Part shown: piece after piece, positions 17,610 through 26,461 of the stretch
How the letters are laid out: each line of letters begins with the position of its first letter
Position numbering within the stretch: position 1 is the stretch's first letter
Source: Sphingomonas sp. PP-CE-3A-406
GTDB taxonomy: Bacteria; Pseudomonadota; Alphaproteobacteria; Sphingomonadales; Sphingomonadaceae
Length of the DNA: 64,000 bases
Reading direction: 5' to 3'
Assembly (NCBI RefSeq): GCF_003688625.1
Contig: NZ_RCWY01000001.1
Location: 558,001-622,000 of the forward strand
Position numbers and translations under genes: made by a program
The notes under the pieces: generated by a model
Told to the model about the DNA's origin: nothing
What the model saw: the letters and a program-made list of their open reading frames with translations, nothing else
Databases searched by the model: none

Positions 17610-19658
17610 ATGTTTCGATTCACGCCTCCCCACGAGGCGACGATGGCGCTGGCCGTCGTCGTGCCGCTGCTCGCCTTCGCCACCCCGAGTGCCGCGCAAA
17701 CCGCCAATGCCCCGCCGACCGAGAGCGATACGCGCTTCACGATCGGCGATATCGTCGTGACCGCGCCGAGCATGGCGCGCTCGACCGGCAACGTCCTGAC
17801 CTCGGTCGATCTGCTCGGCGGCGACGTCGCGCAGCGCCAGTCGGTCGACAACGCCTGGGAGATCTTTGCGCGGCTGCCGGGCGTCGTGCTGACCGACTTC
17901 AACCAGGGCACGACATCGGGCCGCTTCTCGATCCGCGGGTTCAACGGCGAGGGCGAAATCAACGCGGTCAAGCTGATGATCGACGGCGTCCCGACCAACG
18001 ACAATGCCGGCGGGATGACCGGTATCGACATGATCGCGCCGCTCGACATCGCCGGAATCGAACTGGTCCGCGGCACGTCCGATCCGCGCTGGGGGCTCAA
18101 CAACATCGCCGGCAACGCCAACATCCTGACCCGGATCGGCGGTAATTACCTCGACGCACGGCTTATCGGCGGCGCGTTCGGGACCGCCGATGGCCAGGTG
18201 TCGGCGGGTCTCGAACGCGGCAAGTTCAGCCAGAATTACCTGGTCAGCTATCGCCGGACCGATGGCTATCGCGACCATGCCGACCTCGATCGTCTCAATC
18301 TCGCGGGCAAGTGGTTCTACGATTTCGGCGCGACCCGCCTCGGCGCGATCGTCCGCTACTCGACCGCGACCGCACAGGAACCGGGCTATCTCACCGACGC
18401 CGACGCCTACACCGACCGGCAGCGATCCTATGCCGTGTCCGAAACCGATGGCGGCAAGCGTCGGATCGGCCAGTACAGCCTCCACCTCGATTCGGATCTG
18501 GCCGACACGCTGGCGCTCAGCGCGAAGGGCTATGCGAACAGCCTCACCGACGACCGCTATGTGCGGTTCTCGGCCAGCGTCGCGCAGCAGCGGCGGCTGA
18601 CCGACGAATGGCAATATGGCGGCATCGTCGCGCTGCATTACCACCCGCACGTCGACTTTCTCCACGCGCTGATGATCGAGGCGGGGGGCGACATCCAGGT
18701 GCAGGACAATCGCAGCCTGCGCTGGCTGACCGATCGCCGCGTCATCACCAGCCAGACGCGCGACCAGCAATTCGGCCTGACCGTGTATGGCGGCTATATC
18801 CAGGCGGTGATCGAACCGACCGCCTGGCTCAAGATCACGCCGGCGTGGCGGGTCGACCGGGTCGACGGGCATTTCGCCAACCGGCTCGCGGGCACCACCG
18901 CACCGATCAACGACTATGGCACGATCAGCCAGCCCAAACTGAGCGTGGCGATCACCCCGGTCCGCGATGTCACGCTCTACGCCAATTACGGCCGGACGTT
19001 CCAGATCGGCGCGGGTTCGGGCGCCTATCTGGTGCCGCCGCGCACCGTCGATGTCGCCCCCTCGATCAACGAAGGATATGAGGGCGGTATCAAAGTTACA
19101 CGGGGTCGCTGGCTCGAGGCGCGCGTCGCGCTGTGGCAGCAGACCGCGAGCGGCGAACTGAAGCGACGGCTGAACGATCCGTCGGGCGATTTCGACAATC
19201 TCGGCAAGACCCGGCGGCGCGGGATCGATCTCCAGCTCGACCTCAAACCCGCGCGCGGCGTCGACCTGTGGGGCAGCTATTCGCACCAGACCGCGACGAT
19301 CGTCACGCCCGACCCCGCAACGCCGTCGCAGGCCGGCAACGCGATCGATCATGTCCCGCAGAACGTCGTCTCGGGCGGGCTCGACGTGACGGCGGTCGAC
19401 CGGTTGCGGCTGTCGCTCTGGGGCAACGGCCAGTCGAGCTACGAACTCACGCCGGCCAACACGCAGGGACGCTATGGCAGCTATGTCGTGCTCAACGCCG
19501 AAGTCGCCTATGCCGTGACACCGCACGTCGAACTGTCGCTGCAGGTCAAGAACCTTGCCAACGACCACTATGAATATGTCTGGTACGACGGGACGCAACG
19601 GCTCCACGCCCCCGCCGATCCGCGCGCGCTGTTCGGCGCGGTGCGGCTGCGGCTCTGA
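17610..19658 (+). CDS. TonB-dependent outer-membrane receptor (metal or siderophore)
   Basis: 682 aa. A signal peptide (LLAFATPSAAQ) is followed by a TonB-box-like region (DIVVTAPS), a plug domain (LPGVVL, FSIRGFNGEGE, IDGVPTNDN, GIELVRGTSDPRWG) and a beta-barrel ending in an aromatic-poor RLRL strand. Energy-driven import of a ligand across the outer membrane is the family role. The ATG at 17610 was chosen over a TTG six bases upstream. Its stop overlaps the PepSY gene start by one base. The neighbours (DUF2946 and PepSY) point to a metal or metal chelate; copper and ferric siderophore are the main options. Confidence 0.9.
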   Translation: MFRFTPPHEATMALAVVVPLLAFATPSAAQTANAPPTESDTRFTIGDIVVTAPSMARSTGNVLTSVDLLGGDVAQRQSVDNAWEIFARLPGVVLTDFNQGTTSGRFSIRGFNGEGEINAVKLMIDGVPTNDNAGGMTGIDMIAPLDIAGIELVRGTSDPRWGLNNIAGNANILTRIGGNYLDARLIGGAFGTADGQVSAGLERGKFSQNYLVSYRRTDGYRDHADLDRLNLAGKWFYDFGATRLGAIVRYSTATAQEPGYLTDADAYTDRQRSYAVSETDGGKRRIGQYSLHLDSDLADTLALSAKGYANSLTDDRYVRFSASVAQQRRLTDEWQYGGIVALHYHPHVDFLHALMIEAGGDIQVQDNRSLRWLTDRRVITSQTRDQQFGLTVYGGYIQAVIEPTAWLKITPAWRVDRVDGHFANRLAGTTAPINDYGTISQPKLSVAITPVRDVTLYANYGRTFQIGAGSGAYLVPPRTVDVAPSINEGYEGGIKVTRGRWLEARVALWQQTASGELKRRLNDPSGDFDNLGKTRRRGIDLQLDLKPARGVDLWGSYSHQTATIVTPDPATPSQAGNAIDHVPQNVVSGGLDVTAVDRLRLSLWGNGQSSYELTPANTQGRYGSYVVLNAEVAYAVTPHVELSLQVKNLANDHYEYVWYDGTQRLHAPADPRALFGAVRLRL

Positions 19659-20812
19659 TGATTGCCCGGATTACCGCCCCGATCGCCGCCCCGATTCCCG
19701 CCCGACCACGATCGGCGCGCGTCGTCGTTCGTCACATCCATCTGTGGCTCGGTCTTTCGGTCGGACTGATCTTCGCGTTCGCCGGCCTGACAGGCAGCGC
19801 GCTCGTCTTCTACCCGGAAATCGACGCTGCCTTCAGCCAGGCGTTACGCGCGGTGCCGGACGGTACGCGCCCGCCATCGTGGCAGGCAGTCGTGGATACG
19901 CTCCACCGCGAGCATCCCGCGCGAACCGGTGCCTGGCGGGTCGAGATCGACCCGAGCGGCGGCGCGATCCCGGTCCGCTACTATACGCCGAAGGAGACCG
20001 CAGGCCGCGCGTTCGCGCCGATGCTGCTGTGGATCGACCCGGTCCGCCTGACGACGATCCGGACCGGCTTCTGGGGCGATACGGTCGTGACGTGGATCTA
20101 CGACCTGCATTATCGCCTGCTGCTCGGCGAACCGGGCGGCATCGCGATGGGCATCGCCGGAATCGCGATGCTCGTCCTGATCGTCAGCGGACTCTGGGCG
20201 TGGTGGCCGAGACCGGGTGGATGGTGGCGGGCGCTGCGGTTCAAGCGCACCGCCGCCGCGATCCGCCGGCTTTACGATCTTCACAAGCTGACCGGGCTTA
20301 TCGGACTGATCCCGCTGCTCGCGATCACCGCGACGGGCGTCCTGCTCGACCTGCCCGACCAGACCCGACCGTTGATCGCGCGCGCGTCGCCGCTGTTCCA
20401 CATGCCTGCGCTTGTGGTCGAACCGGTTGGGCGCGCGCTGCCGGTCGATCGCCTGATCGCAGTCGCCCATCGCCGGTTTCCCGATGGCGCGCTTGCCTGG
20501 ATCGAGACACCAGCAACGACCACGGCGCCGATCCGGATCAATCTCGCGCGGCCGGACGAGCCGAGCCGCCGGTTCCCCCGGACCAACGTCTGGCTAGACC
20601 CGTATACCGGCCGGATCCTCGCCGTCCGCGATGGTCTCGCCGACACCAGCGGAGATACCGTGCTGAGCTGGCTGCACCCGCTGCACGGCGGCGAAGCATT
20701 CGGACTGGTCGGGCGGTGGCTGGCGTTCGTCACCGGACTGGTGCCGAGCGCGATGCTGGCGACCGGGCTGCTGCGCTGGCGCCAACGATCGCCGCCCCGC
20801 CACCGGTCCTAG
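19658..20812 (+). CDS. PepSY-associated transmembrane protein
   Basis: 384 aa membrane protein of the PepSY_TM family, related to proteins proposed to reduce ferric siderophores after import. Hydrophobic segments occur near residues 28-53 (HLWLGLSVGLIFAFAG), 165-188 (GIAGIAMLVLIVSG), 210-235 (LTGLIGLIPLLAIT) and at the C terminus (LAFVTGLVPSAMLATGLL). Conserved His residues in VRHIHLWLG, DLHYRLLLG, LHKLTG and WLHPLHGG could bind heme or metal. It is coupled to the TonB receptor by a TGATG overlap. A role in processing the imported metal chelate in the inner membrane is inferred from family and context. Confidence 0.88.
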   Translation: MIARITAPIAAPIPARPRSARVVVRHIHLWLGLSVGLIFAFAGLTGSALVFYPEIDAAFSQALRAVPDGTRPPSWQAVVDTLHREHPARTGAWRVEIDPSGGAIPVRYYTPKETAGRAFAPMLLWIDPVRLTTIRTGFWGDTVVTWIYDLHYRLLLGEPGGIAMGIAGIAMLVLIVSGLWAWWPRPGGWWRALRFKRTAAAIRRLYDLHKLTGLIGLIPLLAITATGVLLDLPDQTRPLIARASPLFHMPALVVEPVGRALPVDRLIAVAHRRFPDGALAWIETPATTTAPIRINLARPDEPSRRFPRTNVWLDPYTGRILAVRDGLADTSGDTVLSWLHPLHGGEAFGLVGRWLAFVTGLVPSAMLATGLLRWRQRSPPRHRS

Positions 20813-20819
20813 CACGCGG

Positions 20820-21680
20820 CTAGGCGATACCCGCACCGCGCCGAACCGCCAGCGCGACGCCCGCCCAGTCGACATCCTCGCCCTCGCTGGCGATCACCGA
20901 GCGCAGATGGTCGCGGACGATACCGAGGATCGGCATCGGCGCGCGCAAGGTGGTCGCCGCGGTGTCGGCCAGCGTCATGTCCTTGAGACCGAGCGGTGCG
21001 GCAAAGCCGGCGGGGTGGAACCGGTCCTCGACGAGGATGTCGCCATAGGTCTGGTAGATCGGCGCGCCGAACAGCGTGCCGGTCAGCACGTCGAGCAACG
21101 TCCTTCGATCGACGCCGCCTTTTTCGGCCAGCGTCATCGCCTCGGCCATCGCCTCGATCGCCGCCATGATCATGAAATTGCCGCTGAGCTTCACGAGGTT
21201 CGCAGCCGACGGCGTGTCGCCGATCCGGAACGTCCGCTGTCCGATCGCAGCGAACAGCGGCTCGCACCGATCGAGATCGGCCGGCGCACCGGCAGCGATC
21301 ACGAATAACTTGGCGGCCTCCGCCGCGACCGGACGGCCGAACACCGGCGCCGAAACGAACCCGTTTCCTGCATCGGCTGCGAGCCGATCCGCGAGTGCGA
21401 TGCCGATCGTGCTGTGCGACACGTGCAGCGCGGGGGCGCCTTGAATACCCCCCTCGCCGTACACCACCGCCTCGAGCGCGCGATCGTCCGCGAGCATGGT
21501 CATCACCACTTCGCCTTGCGCCGCGTCGACCGGCTTCTCGGCCAGGTGAGCGCCTGCTTCGACGAGCTTGGCGGCCTTGTCGGCGGACCTGTTCCACACC
21601 GTCACGTCATGCCCCGCCTTGAGCAGATTGGCGGCCATCGCGCTGCCCATCTGGCCGAGGCCGATAAAACCGATCTTCAT
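20820..21680 (-). CDS. NAD(P)-dependent beta-hydroxyacid dehydrogenase
   Basis: 286 aa member of the 3-hydroxyisobutyrate/6-phosphogluconate dehydrogenase superfamily. The N-terminal Rossmann motif is IGFIGLGQMGSAMAANL, and the catalytic Lys lies in NLVKLSGNFMI near residue 170. The C-terminal helical domain is present. AGGGA lies upstream of the ATG at 21680; a longer open frame extends upstream but adds residues not typical of the family. Candidate activities include tartronate-semialdehyde, 3-hydroxyisobutyrate or succinic/glyoxylic semialdehyde reduction. It converges closely on the PepSY gene and is not clearly part of any operon. Confidence 0.87.
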   Translation of the reverse strand: MKIGFIGLGQMGSAMAANLLKAGHDVTVWNRSADKAAKLVEAGAHLAEKPVDAAQGEVVMTMLADDRALEAVVYGEGGIQGAPALHVSHSTIGIALADRLAADAGNGFVSAPVFGRPVAAEAAKLFVIAAGAPADLDRCEPLFAAIGQRTFRIGDTPSAANLVKLSGNFMIMAAIEAMAEAMTLAEKGGVDRRTLLDVLTGTLFGAPIYQTYGDILVEDRFHPAGFAAPLGLKDMTLADTAATTLRAPMPILGIVRDHLRSVIASEGEDVDWAGVALAVRRGAGIA

Positions 21681-21770
21681 GTCATCAATCCCTGTCCTGG
21701 TACGCCACATCAGAGCGCAGGGATGGCGCGGACGTTCCGATCGCGCATAGTGCCAATGACCGAAACCGCG

Positions 21771-22031
21771 TTAGTCCGACGATCGAACGAGTTCGACGAT
21801 CTCGAAATCATACCGATCCCAGCCGCGCGCGATGCCGGGATCGCTGGCGGCAGCACGCTTGCGGCGGGCCTCGGCGAGCGACTTGGTATGGCCCCAGAAC
21901 ACCTCGGTCCGCCCACCGCCGAGATGTGCTACCAGTCGCCAGTAATGCGTGAACGGCGTCGCTGTGGGGCCGATCGTCTTCACATACCCGTCGGGCAAGG
22001 TCGCGGTCAGCAGATACTTCTTCTTCGCCAT
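21771..22031 (-). CDS. Hypothetical protein
   Basis: 86 aa, starting MAKKKYLLTATLPDGYVK. It is basic, with one possible beta-rich segment (HYWRLVAHLGGGRTEVFWG) followed by an Arg/Ala-rich helix (SLAEARRKRAAA). I do not recognise a family. The start was placed at the Lys-rich ATG at 22031 because the longer open frame upstream gives an Arg-rich, non-protein-like extension. It lies between the dehydrogenase (same strand) and the divergent aldehyde dehydrogenase. Confidence 0.6.
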   Translation of the reverse strand: MAKKKYLLTATLPDGYVKTIGPTATPFTHYWRLVAHLGGGRTEVFWGHTKSLAEARRKRAAASDPGIARGWDRYDFEIVELVRSSD

Positions 22032-22234
22032 AGACTGCCGAGCATGCACCAAGATCGTCGACACGACCATTGGTCGTGCATCGGTGGGCATCCAGCGCGA
22101 CGCACGTCCCGCACGGGGTTGCGCCTCGGCGATGCCCCGACGATGTACTCGCGATGGGCAGTGCGTGGCCTCACGTTCAGGCAAAGTGCGGCCCACCAGT
22201 GCGCAACGCCCCGCAACAAGGATGGAGACGATCT

Positions 22235-23671
22235 ATGACGACGGCCTATGACACGAGCCTCGGCCTGTACATCGCTGGCGAATGGGTGAGCGGCGGCGGG
22301 CGCGAGACGCGCGACGTGCTCAATCCAGCGACCGGCGCAGGTCAGGCCGCGTTGCCGCTCGCGACCGCCGCCGATCTCGACCGCGCACTCGAGGCGACTC
22401 AGCGCGGGTTTATCGCCTGGCGCGCGACCCCGCCCGAAAAGCGCGCGGCGATCCTCATCCGCACCGCGCAATTGCTCCGCGAGCGCGCCGATCACATCGC
22501 CCGGATCGCGACGCTCGAACAGGGCAAGATCCAGGCCGAGGCGAAGGGCGAAGTCGCGTTCGCCGCCGCGCTGCTGGACTTCCACGCCGGTGAAGCGCTG
22601 CGCATCTATGGACGCGTGCTGCCGCGTCCGTCGGGTTCGCGCAGCCTCGTCCTGCATCAGCCGGTCGGCCCGGTCGCGGCGTTCTGCGCCTGGAACTTCC
22701 CGGTGATGAACGTCGTCCGCAAGATCGCGCCCGCACTCGCGGCGGGGTGCTCGATCATCATCAAGCCATCCGAGGAAACCGCGGGCAGCGCGGTCGAAGT
22801 GCTGAAATGCTTCCAGGATGCCGGCCTGCCCGGCGACGTCGCGCAGTGCGTCTTCGGCGTCCCCGACATGGTCTCCCGCCATTTGCTCGCCTCGCCGATC
22901 ACGCGGAAGCTGAGCTTCACAGGATCGGTCCCGGTCGGCAAGGCGCTCATGAAGCTCGCCGCCGACACGATGATGCGGACGACGATGGAGCTTGGCGGGC
23001 ATGGTCCGGTGCTGGTGTTCGACGATTGCGATCTCGACAAGACGCTCGACACGCTGGTCGCGCACAAGTTTCGCAACGCGGGGCAGGTCTGCGTCGCGCC
23101 GACCCGCTTCCATGTCCAGGACGGCATCTACGACCGGTTCGCGGCGGGCTTCGCGGAACGCACGCGCGCGCTGAAGGTCGGCGACGGGATGGCCGCGACC
23201 AGCCAGATGGGCCCGATGGCCAATGCGCGCCGACCCGAGGCGATCGCCGAACTGGTCGGCGATGCGACCGATCACGGCGCCAAGCTGCTGGCGGGCGGCG
23301 AATACGGCGGCAGCGGCGGGTTCTTCTTCCGGCCGACCGTGCTGTCGGACGTGCCGTTGTCGGCGCGCGCGATGAACGAGGAGCCGTTCGGCCCGATCGC
23401 GCTGCTCAGCCGCTTTGCCACCGACGAAGACGCGATCTCCGAAGCCAACCGCCTGCGGTTCGGTCTGGCCGCCTATTGCTTCACCGAGAACGGTCGCCGG
23501 CAGAACGTGCTCGGCGACGCGATCGAGGCGGGGATGATCGCGATCAACAACGTCCGGCTCAGCTATCCCGACAGCCCGTTCGGCGGGATCAAGGACAGCG
23601 GCCACGGCTCCGAGGACGGTCCGGAAGGCGTTGCCGCACACCTGATCACCAAGACCGTACACATCAGCTGA
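22235..23671 (+). CDS. NAD-dependent aldehyde dehydrogenase, succinate-semialdehyde-like
   Basis: 478 aa aldehyde dehydrogenase. ELGGHGP holds the general-base Glu near residue 252, and NAGQVCVAPTRF holds the catalytic Cys near 286. AFCAWNFPVMNVVRKIAPALAAG and IIIKPSEETAGSA are typical of the succinate-semialdehyde/aldehyde dehydrogenase branch, and the C-terminal PFGGIKDSGHGSEDG agrees. The ATG at 22235 has GGAG upstream; the longer frame from 22070 was rejected. The adjacent beta-hydroxyacid dehydrogenase lies on the other strand, so a shared semialdehyde pathway is possible but unproven. Confidence 0.88.
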   Translation: MTTAYDTSLGLYIAGEWVSGGGRETRDVLNPATGAGQAALPLATAADLDRALEATQRGFIAWRATPPEKRAAILIRTAQLLRERADHIARIATLEQGKIQAEAKGEVAFAAALLDFHAGEALRIYGRVLPRPSGSRSLVLHQPVGPVAAFCAWNFPVMNVVRKIAPALAAGCSIIIKPSEETAGSAVEVLKCFQDAGLPGDVAQCVFGVPDMVSRHLLASPITRKLSFTGSVPVGKALMKLAADTMMRTTMELGGHGPVLVFDDCDLDKTLDTLVAHKFRNAGQVCVAPTRFHVQDGIYDRFAAGFAERTRALKVGDGMAATSQMGPMANARRPEAIAELVGDATDHGAKLLAGGEYGGSGGFFFRPTVLSDVPLSARAMNEEPFGPIALLSRFATDEDAISEANRLRFGLAAYCFTENGRRQNVLGDAIEAGMIAINNVRLSYPDSPFGGIKDSGHGSEDGPEGVAAHLITKTVHIS

Positions 23672-23696
23672 TCGCGACCAACTCTCGTCGCGGACC

Positions 23697-23731
23697 GCGG
23701 CCGATGCACGCTATCGCGGTGCATCGGCCGC
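23697..23731. terminator. Strong hairpin between convergent genes
   Basis: A perfect 13-bp inverted repeat (arms 23697-23709 and 23719-23731, beginning GCGGCCGATGCAC) has a 9-base loop. It lies between the aldehyde dehydrogenase stop and the DUF1465 stop, directly against the latter. There is no T run, so it is a terminator candidate of the hairpin-only kind. Confidence 0.55.
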
Positions 23732-24193
23732 CTAGAATGCCTGGGCCAGCCGGCGATGCATCGAACGTACCGCACTCGGCAGCGTATCGGGCAGCGATTG
23801 CGCGGCGTCCAGCAGCGCGACCCGTCGATGCAGGTCCGTACTCGAGTCGATCAACGCACGCGCACGGGCCGGCAGGGATTCAAGCAGAACCCTGTCGGTA
23901 ACCGGCCCATCTCCCAGGCGGCGCGACGGATCGAGCGCATCCTTGACGTCCAGCTCACCAGCTTGAACCGCACGCTGCGTGAGCAGCCATGCGATCACAT
24001 GCATGAGCCGAGTCGTGACCTTGAGCGATTCGCAACTGAAACCGACGCGCACGAACGGATCGAGCCCGTCGCGCTCGTTGCGGCCCACTTCATCGAAGTA
24101 GGCGCGCGCTTCGTCGGCCAGCAGCATCGATTCGCTATACAGCGCGTCGATCAACCGACGATGCATCTGCGTTTCGTGTCGAGAGTCAGTCAT
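23732..24193 (-). CDS. DUF1465 family protein
   Basis: 153 aa. The core ARAYFDEVGR, FSCESLKVTTRLMHVIAWLLTQRAVQAGE matches the alphaproteobacterial DUF1465 family. The protein is predicted mostly helical and soluble, with no signal peptide. Function is not established in my knowledge. The C-terminal third is rich in Arg and Leu and may be coiled. The gene is transcribed leftward as a single unit, with a DUF465 gene upstream on the same strand separated by about 135 bases. Confidence 0.8.
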   Translation of the reverse strand: MTDSRHETQMHRRLIDALYSESMLLADEARAYFDEVGRNERDGLDPFVRVGFSCESLKVTTRLMHVIAWLLTQRAVQAGELDVKDALDPSRRLGDGPVTDRVLLESLPARARALIDSSTDLHRRVALLDAAQSLPDTLPSAVRSMHRRLAQAF

Positions 24194-24330
24194 GGACAGC
24201 GCGATGGCATAGCGCGCCTGCCTAGCCCATCATGGCAAACGCTGCGTTAACCAAGATCTGTCCCGAAATGCGTCGGTCGGTGCGACGGGCTTGTGATCTG
24301 AGCGCGGAGCTCGTCAGACGAGGACGGCGA

Positions 24331-24528
24331 TCACGCGATGATGTCGGGGATCAGCATATCCTCGCGCGCGGCAATCTCGTCGCGGAGCCGCAGCTTGCGT
24401 TTCTTCAATCGCGCCATCTGCAACTGATCGGGCACGGGCTTGGCCGCCAGCGCCGCGATCGCGTCGTCGAGATCGCGATGCTCGATGCGCATGGCTTCGA
24501 GTTGAGCTTTGGTCTGCGCCTCGTCCAC
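24331..24528 (-). CDS. DUF465/YdcH family small protein
   Basis: 65 aa, almost entirely helical, with an Arg/Glu-rich heptad-like pattern (LEAMRIEHRDLDDAIAAL) and the family core MARLKKRKLRLRDEI near the C terminus. This is the DUF465 (YdcH-like) family of small coiled-coil proteins of unknown function. A divergent paralogue is at 24764-24919. The intervening ~235 bases should hold both promoters. Confidence 0.83.
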   Translation of the reverse strand: MDEAQTKAQLEAMRIEHRDLDDAIAALAAKPVPDQLQMARLKKRKLRLRDEIAAREDMLIPDIIA

Positions 24529-24763
24529 CTCGTCCCCCGGTATTAGTGGCTGCTGCCGTGCCCCTTAGCAAATCCGCCGACCGGCGCGAGCGCTAAACCG
24601 ACCGGGCCGGCGATTTGCGTCGATGCGGGACGATCTCCGATCGGTGCACCGGTCATCGCGGAAAACCGGTCGTTCAATCGATTTGGTCCATTTCCGATGA
24701 AGACATTTCCATGACACAGTGGTTTACTCTGCTCCCCAACCCGAATGCAGGAGGTATCCTACC

Positions 24764-24919
24764 GTGCAGACGACGCATCAGACAGCTCTGGAAACCAAGC
24801 ACGCCGTGCTCGACAAACGGATTGCAGCCGAAGCTCACCGGCCTTTGCCCGATGCGACCATCCTGGCAGGATTGAAGAAACAGAAACTCAAGCTGAAAGA
24901 GGAAATCGTCAGCCTCTGA
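24764..24919 (+). CDS. DUF465/YdcH family small protein (paralogue)
   Basis: 51 aa, starting at GTG 24764 with a perfect AGGAGG at 24749-24754, nine bases upstream. That site decides the start; a longer ATG frame from 24719 has none. The core ILAGLKKQKLKLKEEI is close to the end of the divergent neighbour (ARLKKRKLRLRDEI), so these are paralogues. The role is unknown; a short helical protein that may form dimers is the most that can be said. Confidence 0.82.
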   Translation: MQTTHQTALETKHAVLDKRIAAEAHRPLPDATILAGLKKQKLKLKEEIVSL

Positions 24920-24991
24920 TCCGCTGCCTTTCAGTACCGCAGCACTCCCCGGACGCTGATCCGGGGGGACACTGCGAGGCAGTGCGCGCGA

Positions 24992-25396
24992 TCAGCGTTC
25001 GGTCGTCGCCTTGGCATAGAAGGGCGTATTGGCCGATTGCGACACACCGGCAACCTTGCGGGCTTTCTTGGGATCGATCGGCGAGTCGAGCGCGATGCCG
25101 ACGCGACCCTGGGTGCACCATGCGACCTTGCCGCCGATTTCGCCGAGGCCGCGCAGTTCCAGCAGTACCGGCGTTGCGATCGCGACGACCTTGTCCAGTT
25201 CGAGCATCAGTCCGCGCTCGGACAGATTGCGGACGCGAACCTCCCGAGGTCCCCGCTCGTCCGCCAGCCTGAGCTTCGCCATGAGAAACAGGCTGTCGCG
25301 GGTACCGACCCGGTTGCCCGACACATTTGGAGACGACGTGTCCTGCCTGTCTGCCGCGGCGTCAGTGGTCGTCGACCGGTCAAAAGCTTCTGTCAC
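24992..25396 (-). CDS. PilZ domain protein
   Basis: 134 aa. The C-terminal ~95 residues form a PilZ-like fold with the D/NxSxxG-type motif VRNLSERGLMLELDK and a later GKVAWCTQGRVGIAL strand pair. The N-terminal ~30 residues are polar and low complexity. The family binds cyclic di-GMP; the RxxxR arm is not clearly present, so binding here is uncertain. A second PilZ protein is at 32529. Confidence 0.8.
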   Translation of the reverse strand: MTEAFDRSTTTDAAADRQDTSSPNVSGNRVGTRDSLFLMAKLRLADERGPREVRVRNLSERGLMLELDKVVAIATPVLLELRGLGEIGGKVAWCTQGRVGIALDSPIDPKKARKVAGVSQSANTPFYAKATTER

Positions 25397-25533
25397 GCCA
25401 TTCGTCCCGTTTGGTCGCCGTCCGCTCCCGGCCGCCCCGATCCATACCGCCGACGGATCATAGCATCATACTGCGACGAAAGACCTAACGGATCCGACGG
25501 ATGCCGCTGACCCGCGCCGTCGACCCGCGGCGC

Positions 25534-26019
25534 TCAATCCTCGCGCGAGACCTTCTCGTGCCGCTCGTGACGTTCCTGCGCCTCGACGGTCATCGTCGCG
25601 ATCGGTCGTGCCTCCAGACGCGCCAGACTGATCGGCTCGCCGGTGACTTCGCAATAGCCGTATTCGCCCTCGTCGATCCGGCGGATGGCGGATTCGATCT
25701 TCGAGACCAGCTTGCGCTGCCGATCGCGCGTTCGCAGTTCGATCGACCAGTCGGTCTCGCTCGACGCGCGGTCGGTCAGATCGGCTTCGCGCAGCGAATC
25801 GACCTGCAGCTGCGACAGGGTTTCCTGCGACTCCCGCAGGATCGCTTCTTTCCAGGCCTGCAGCTTGCGTCGGAAATAGGCCTGTTGGCGAAGACTCATG
25901 AAAGGTTCGTCGGCATCGGGACGGTACGCGCCGTCTGCGCCGTCATCCGCGCTACGGTCGTTTGCCGCGCCGTGGTTGGAATTGTCGGTATCGTCCATAC
26001 GATTCATAACGGTCGCCAT
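25534..26019 (-). CDS. dksA: DksA/TraR family RNA polymerase-binding protein
   Basis: 161 aa. The N-terminal ~40 residues are acidic and disordered. A long coiled-coil region (LRQQAYFRRKLQAWKEAIL onward) and the C-terminal block GEYGYCEVTGEPISLARLEARP follow the DksA pattern. Only one Cys remains of the four-Cys zinc site, as in other alphaproteobacterial DksA proteins. It should bind the RNA polymerase secondary channel and mediate stringent control with ppGpp. GGGAGAG precedes the ATG at 26019; an internal ATG at residue 6 is possible. Confidence 0.87.
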   Translation of the reverse strand: MATVMNRMDDTDNSNHGAANDRSADDGADGAYRPDADEPFMSLRQQAYFRRKLQAWKEAILRESQETLSQLQVDSLREADLTDRASSETDWSIELRTRDRQRKLVSKIESAIRRIDEGEYGYCEVTGEPISLARLEARPIATMTVEAQERHERHEKVSRED

Positions 26020-26461
26020 ACCACTCTCCCTTTGGCCCCGTCGGATCAGCCACGCCGATCTCCAGAAGCCTCCCCCAAATGGTGAAAGCGCCTATAGTCG
26101 CAGCCGTCCGGCACCACAAGCGACCCCACTTGCGCATCCTGCATCAAAACGGACATTTTATTGCGTGGCTTGCCGCACACGTCGCGCGCCAACATTTGGC
26201 AAGACCGAACCGGACCTTATCCGCTGGCAGCACGCCCCCGATACCGCGGCACGCGCCTGCTTTTGGTGCTTTTATGTCCCAGCCCGGCACGTTAACGTCG
26301 ATCGTGTCAGCTATGGATGCGTAAATAGTTCGTTACCTATACTAGGTTCGGATAATGCGGTTGCACTTAACCGTTTCTTTTGCAGTTAGTCGGATAGCAG
26401 GATGCAAGCTGCGGACGGGGTGCGGCATTACAGCGAATGTCGACAATGAAAGAATGACGAT
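26020..26461. other. 442-base intergenic region, no gene recognised
   Basis: This divergent gap lies between dksA and the PEP-CTERM-like gene. It is visibly less GC-rich than its surroundings, especially at 26310-26400, and contains GATAAT- and TATACT-like hexamers that could be -10 elements for the rightward gene. I see no open frame with protein-like sequence and no convincing RNA structure. Confidence 0.5.

Noticed and set aside
17595..19607. 670-residue open frame antisense to the TonB receptor
   Set aside because: The sense frame has signal peptide, plug and barrel; the antisense frame shows only codon-bias artefacts.
22070..22234. N-terminal extension of the aldehyde dehydrogenase
   Set aside because: The added ~55 residues are unlike the family and lack a ribosome site; the start at 22235 has one.
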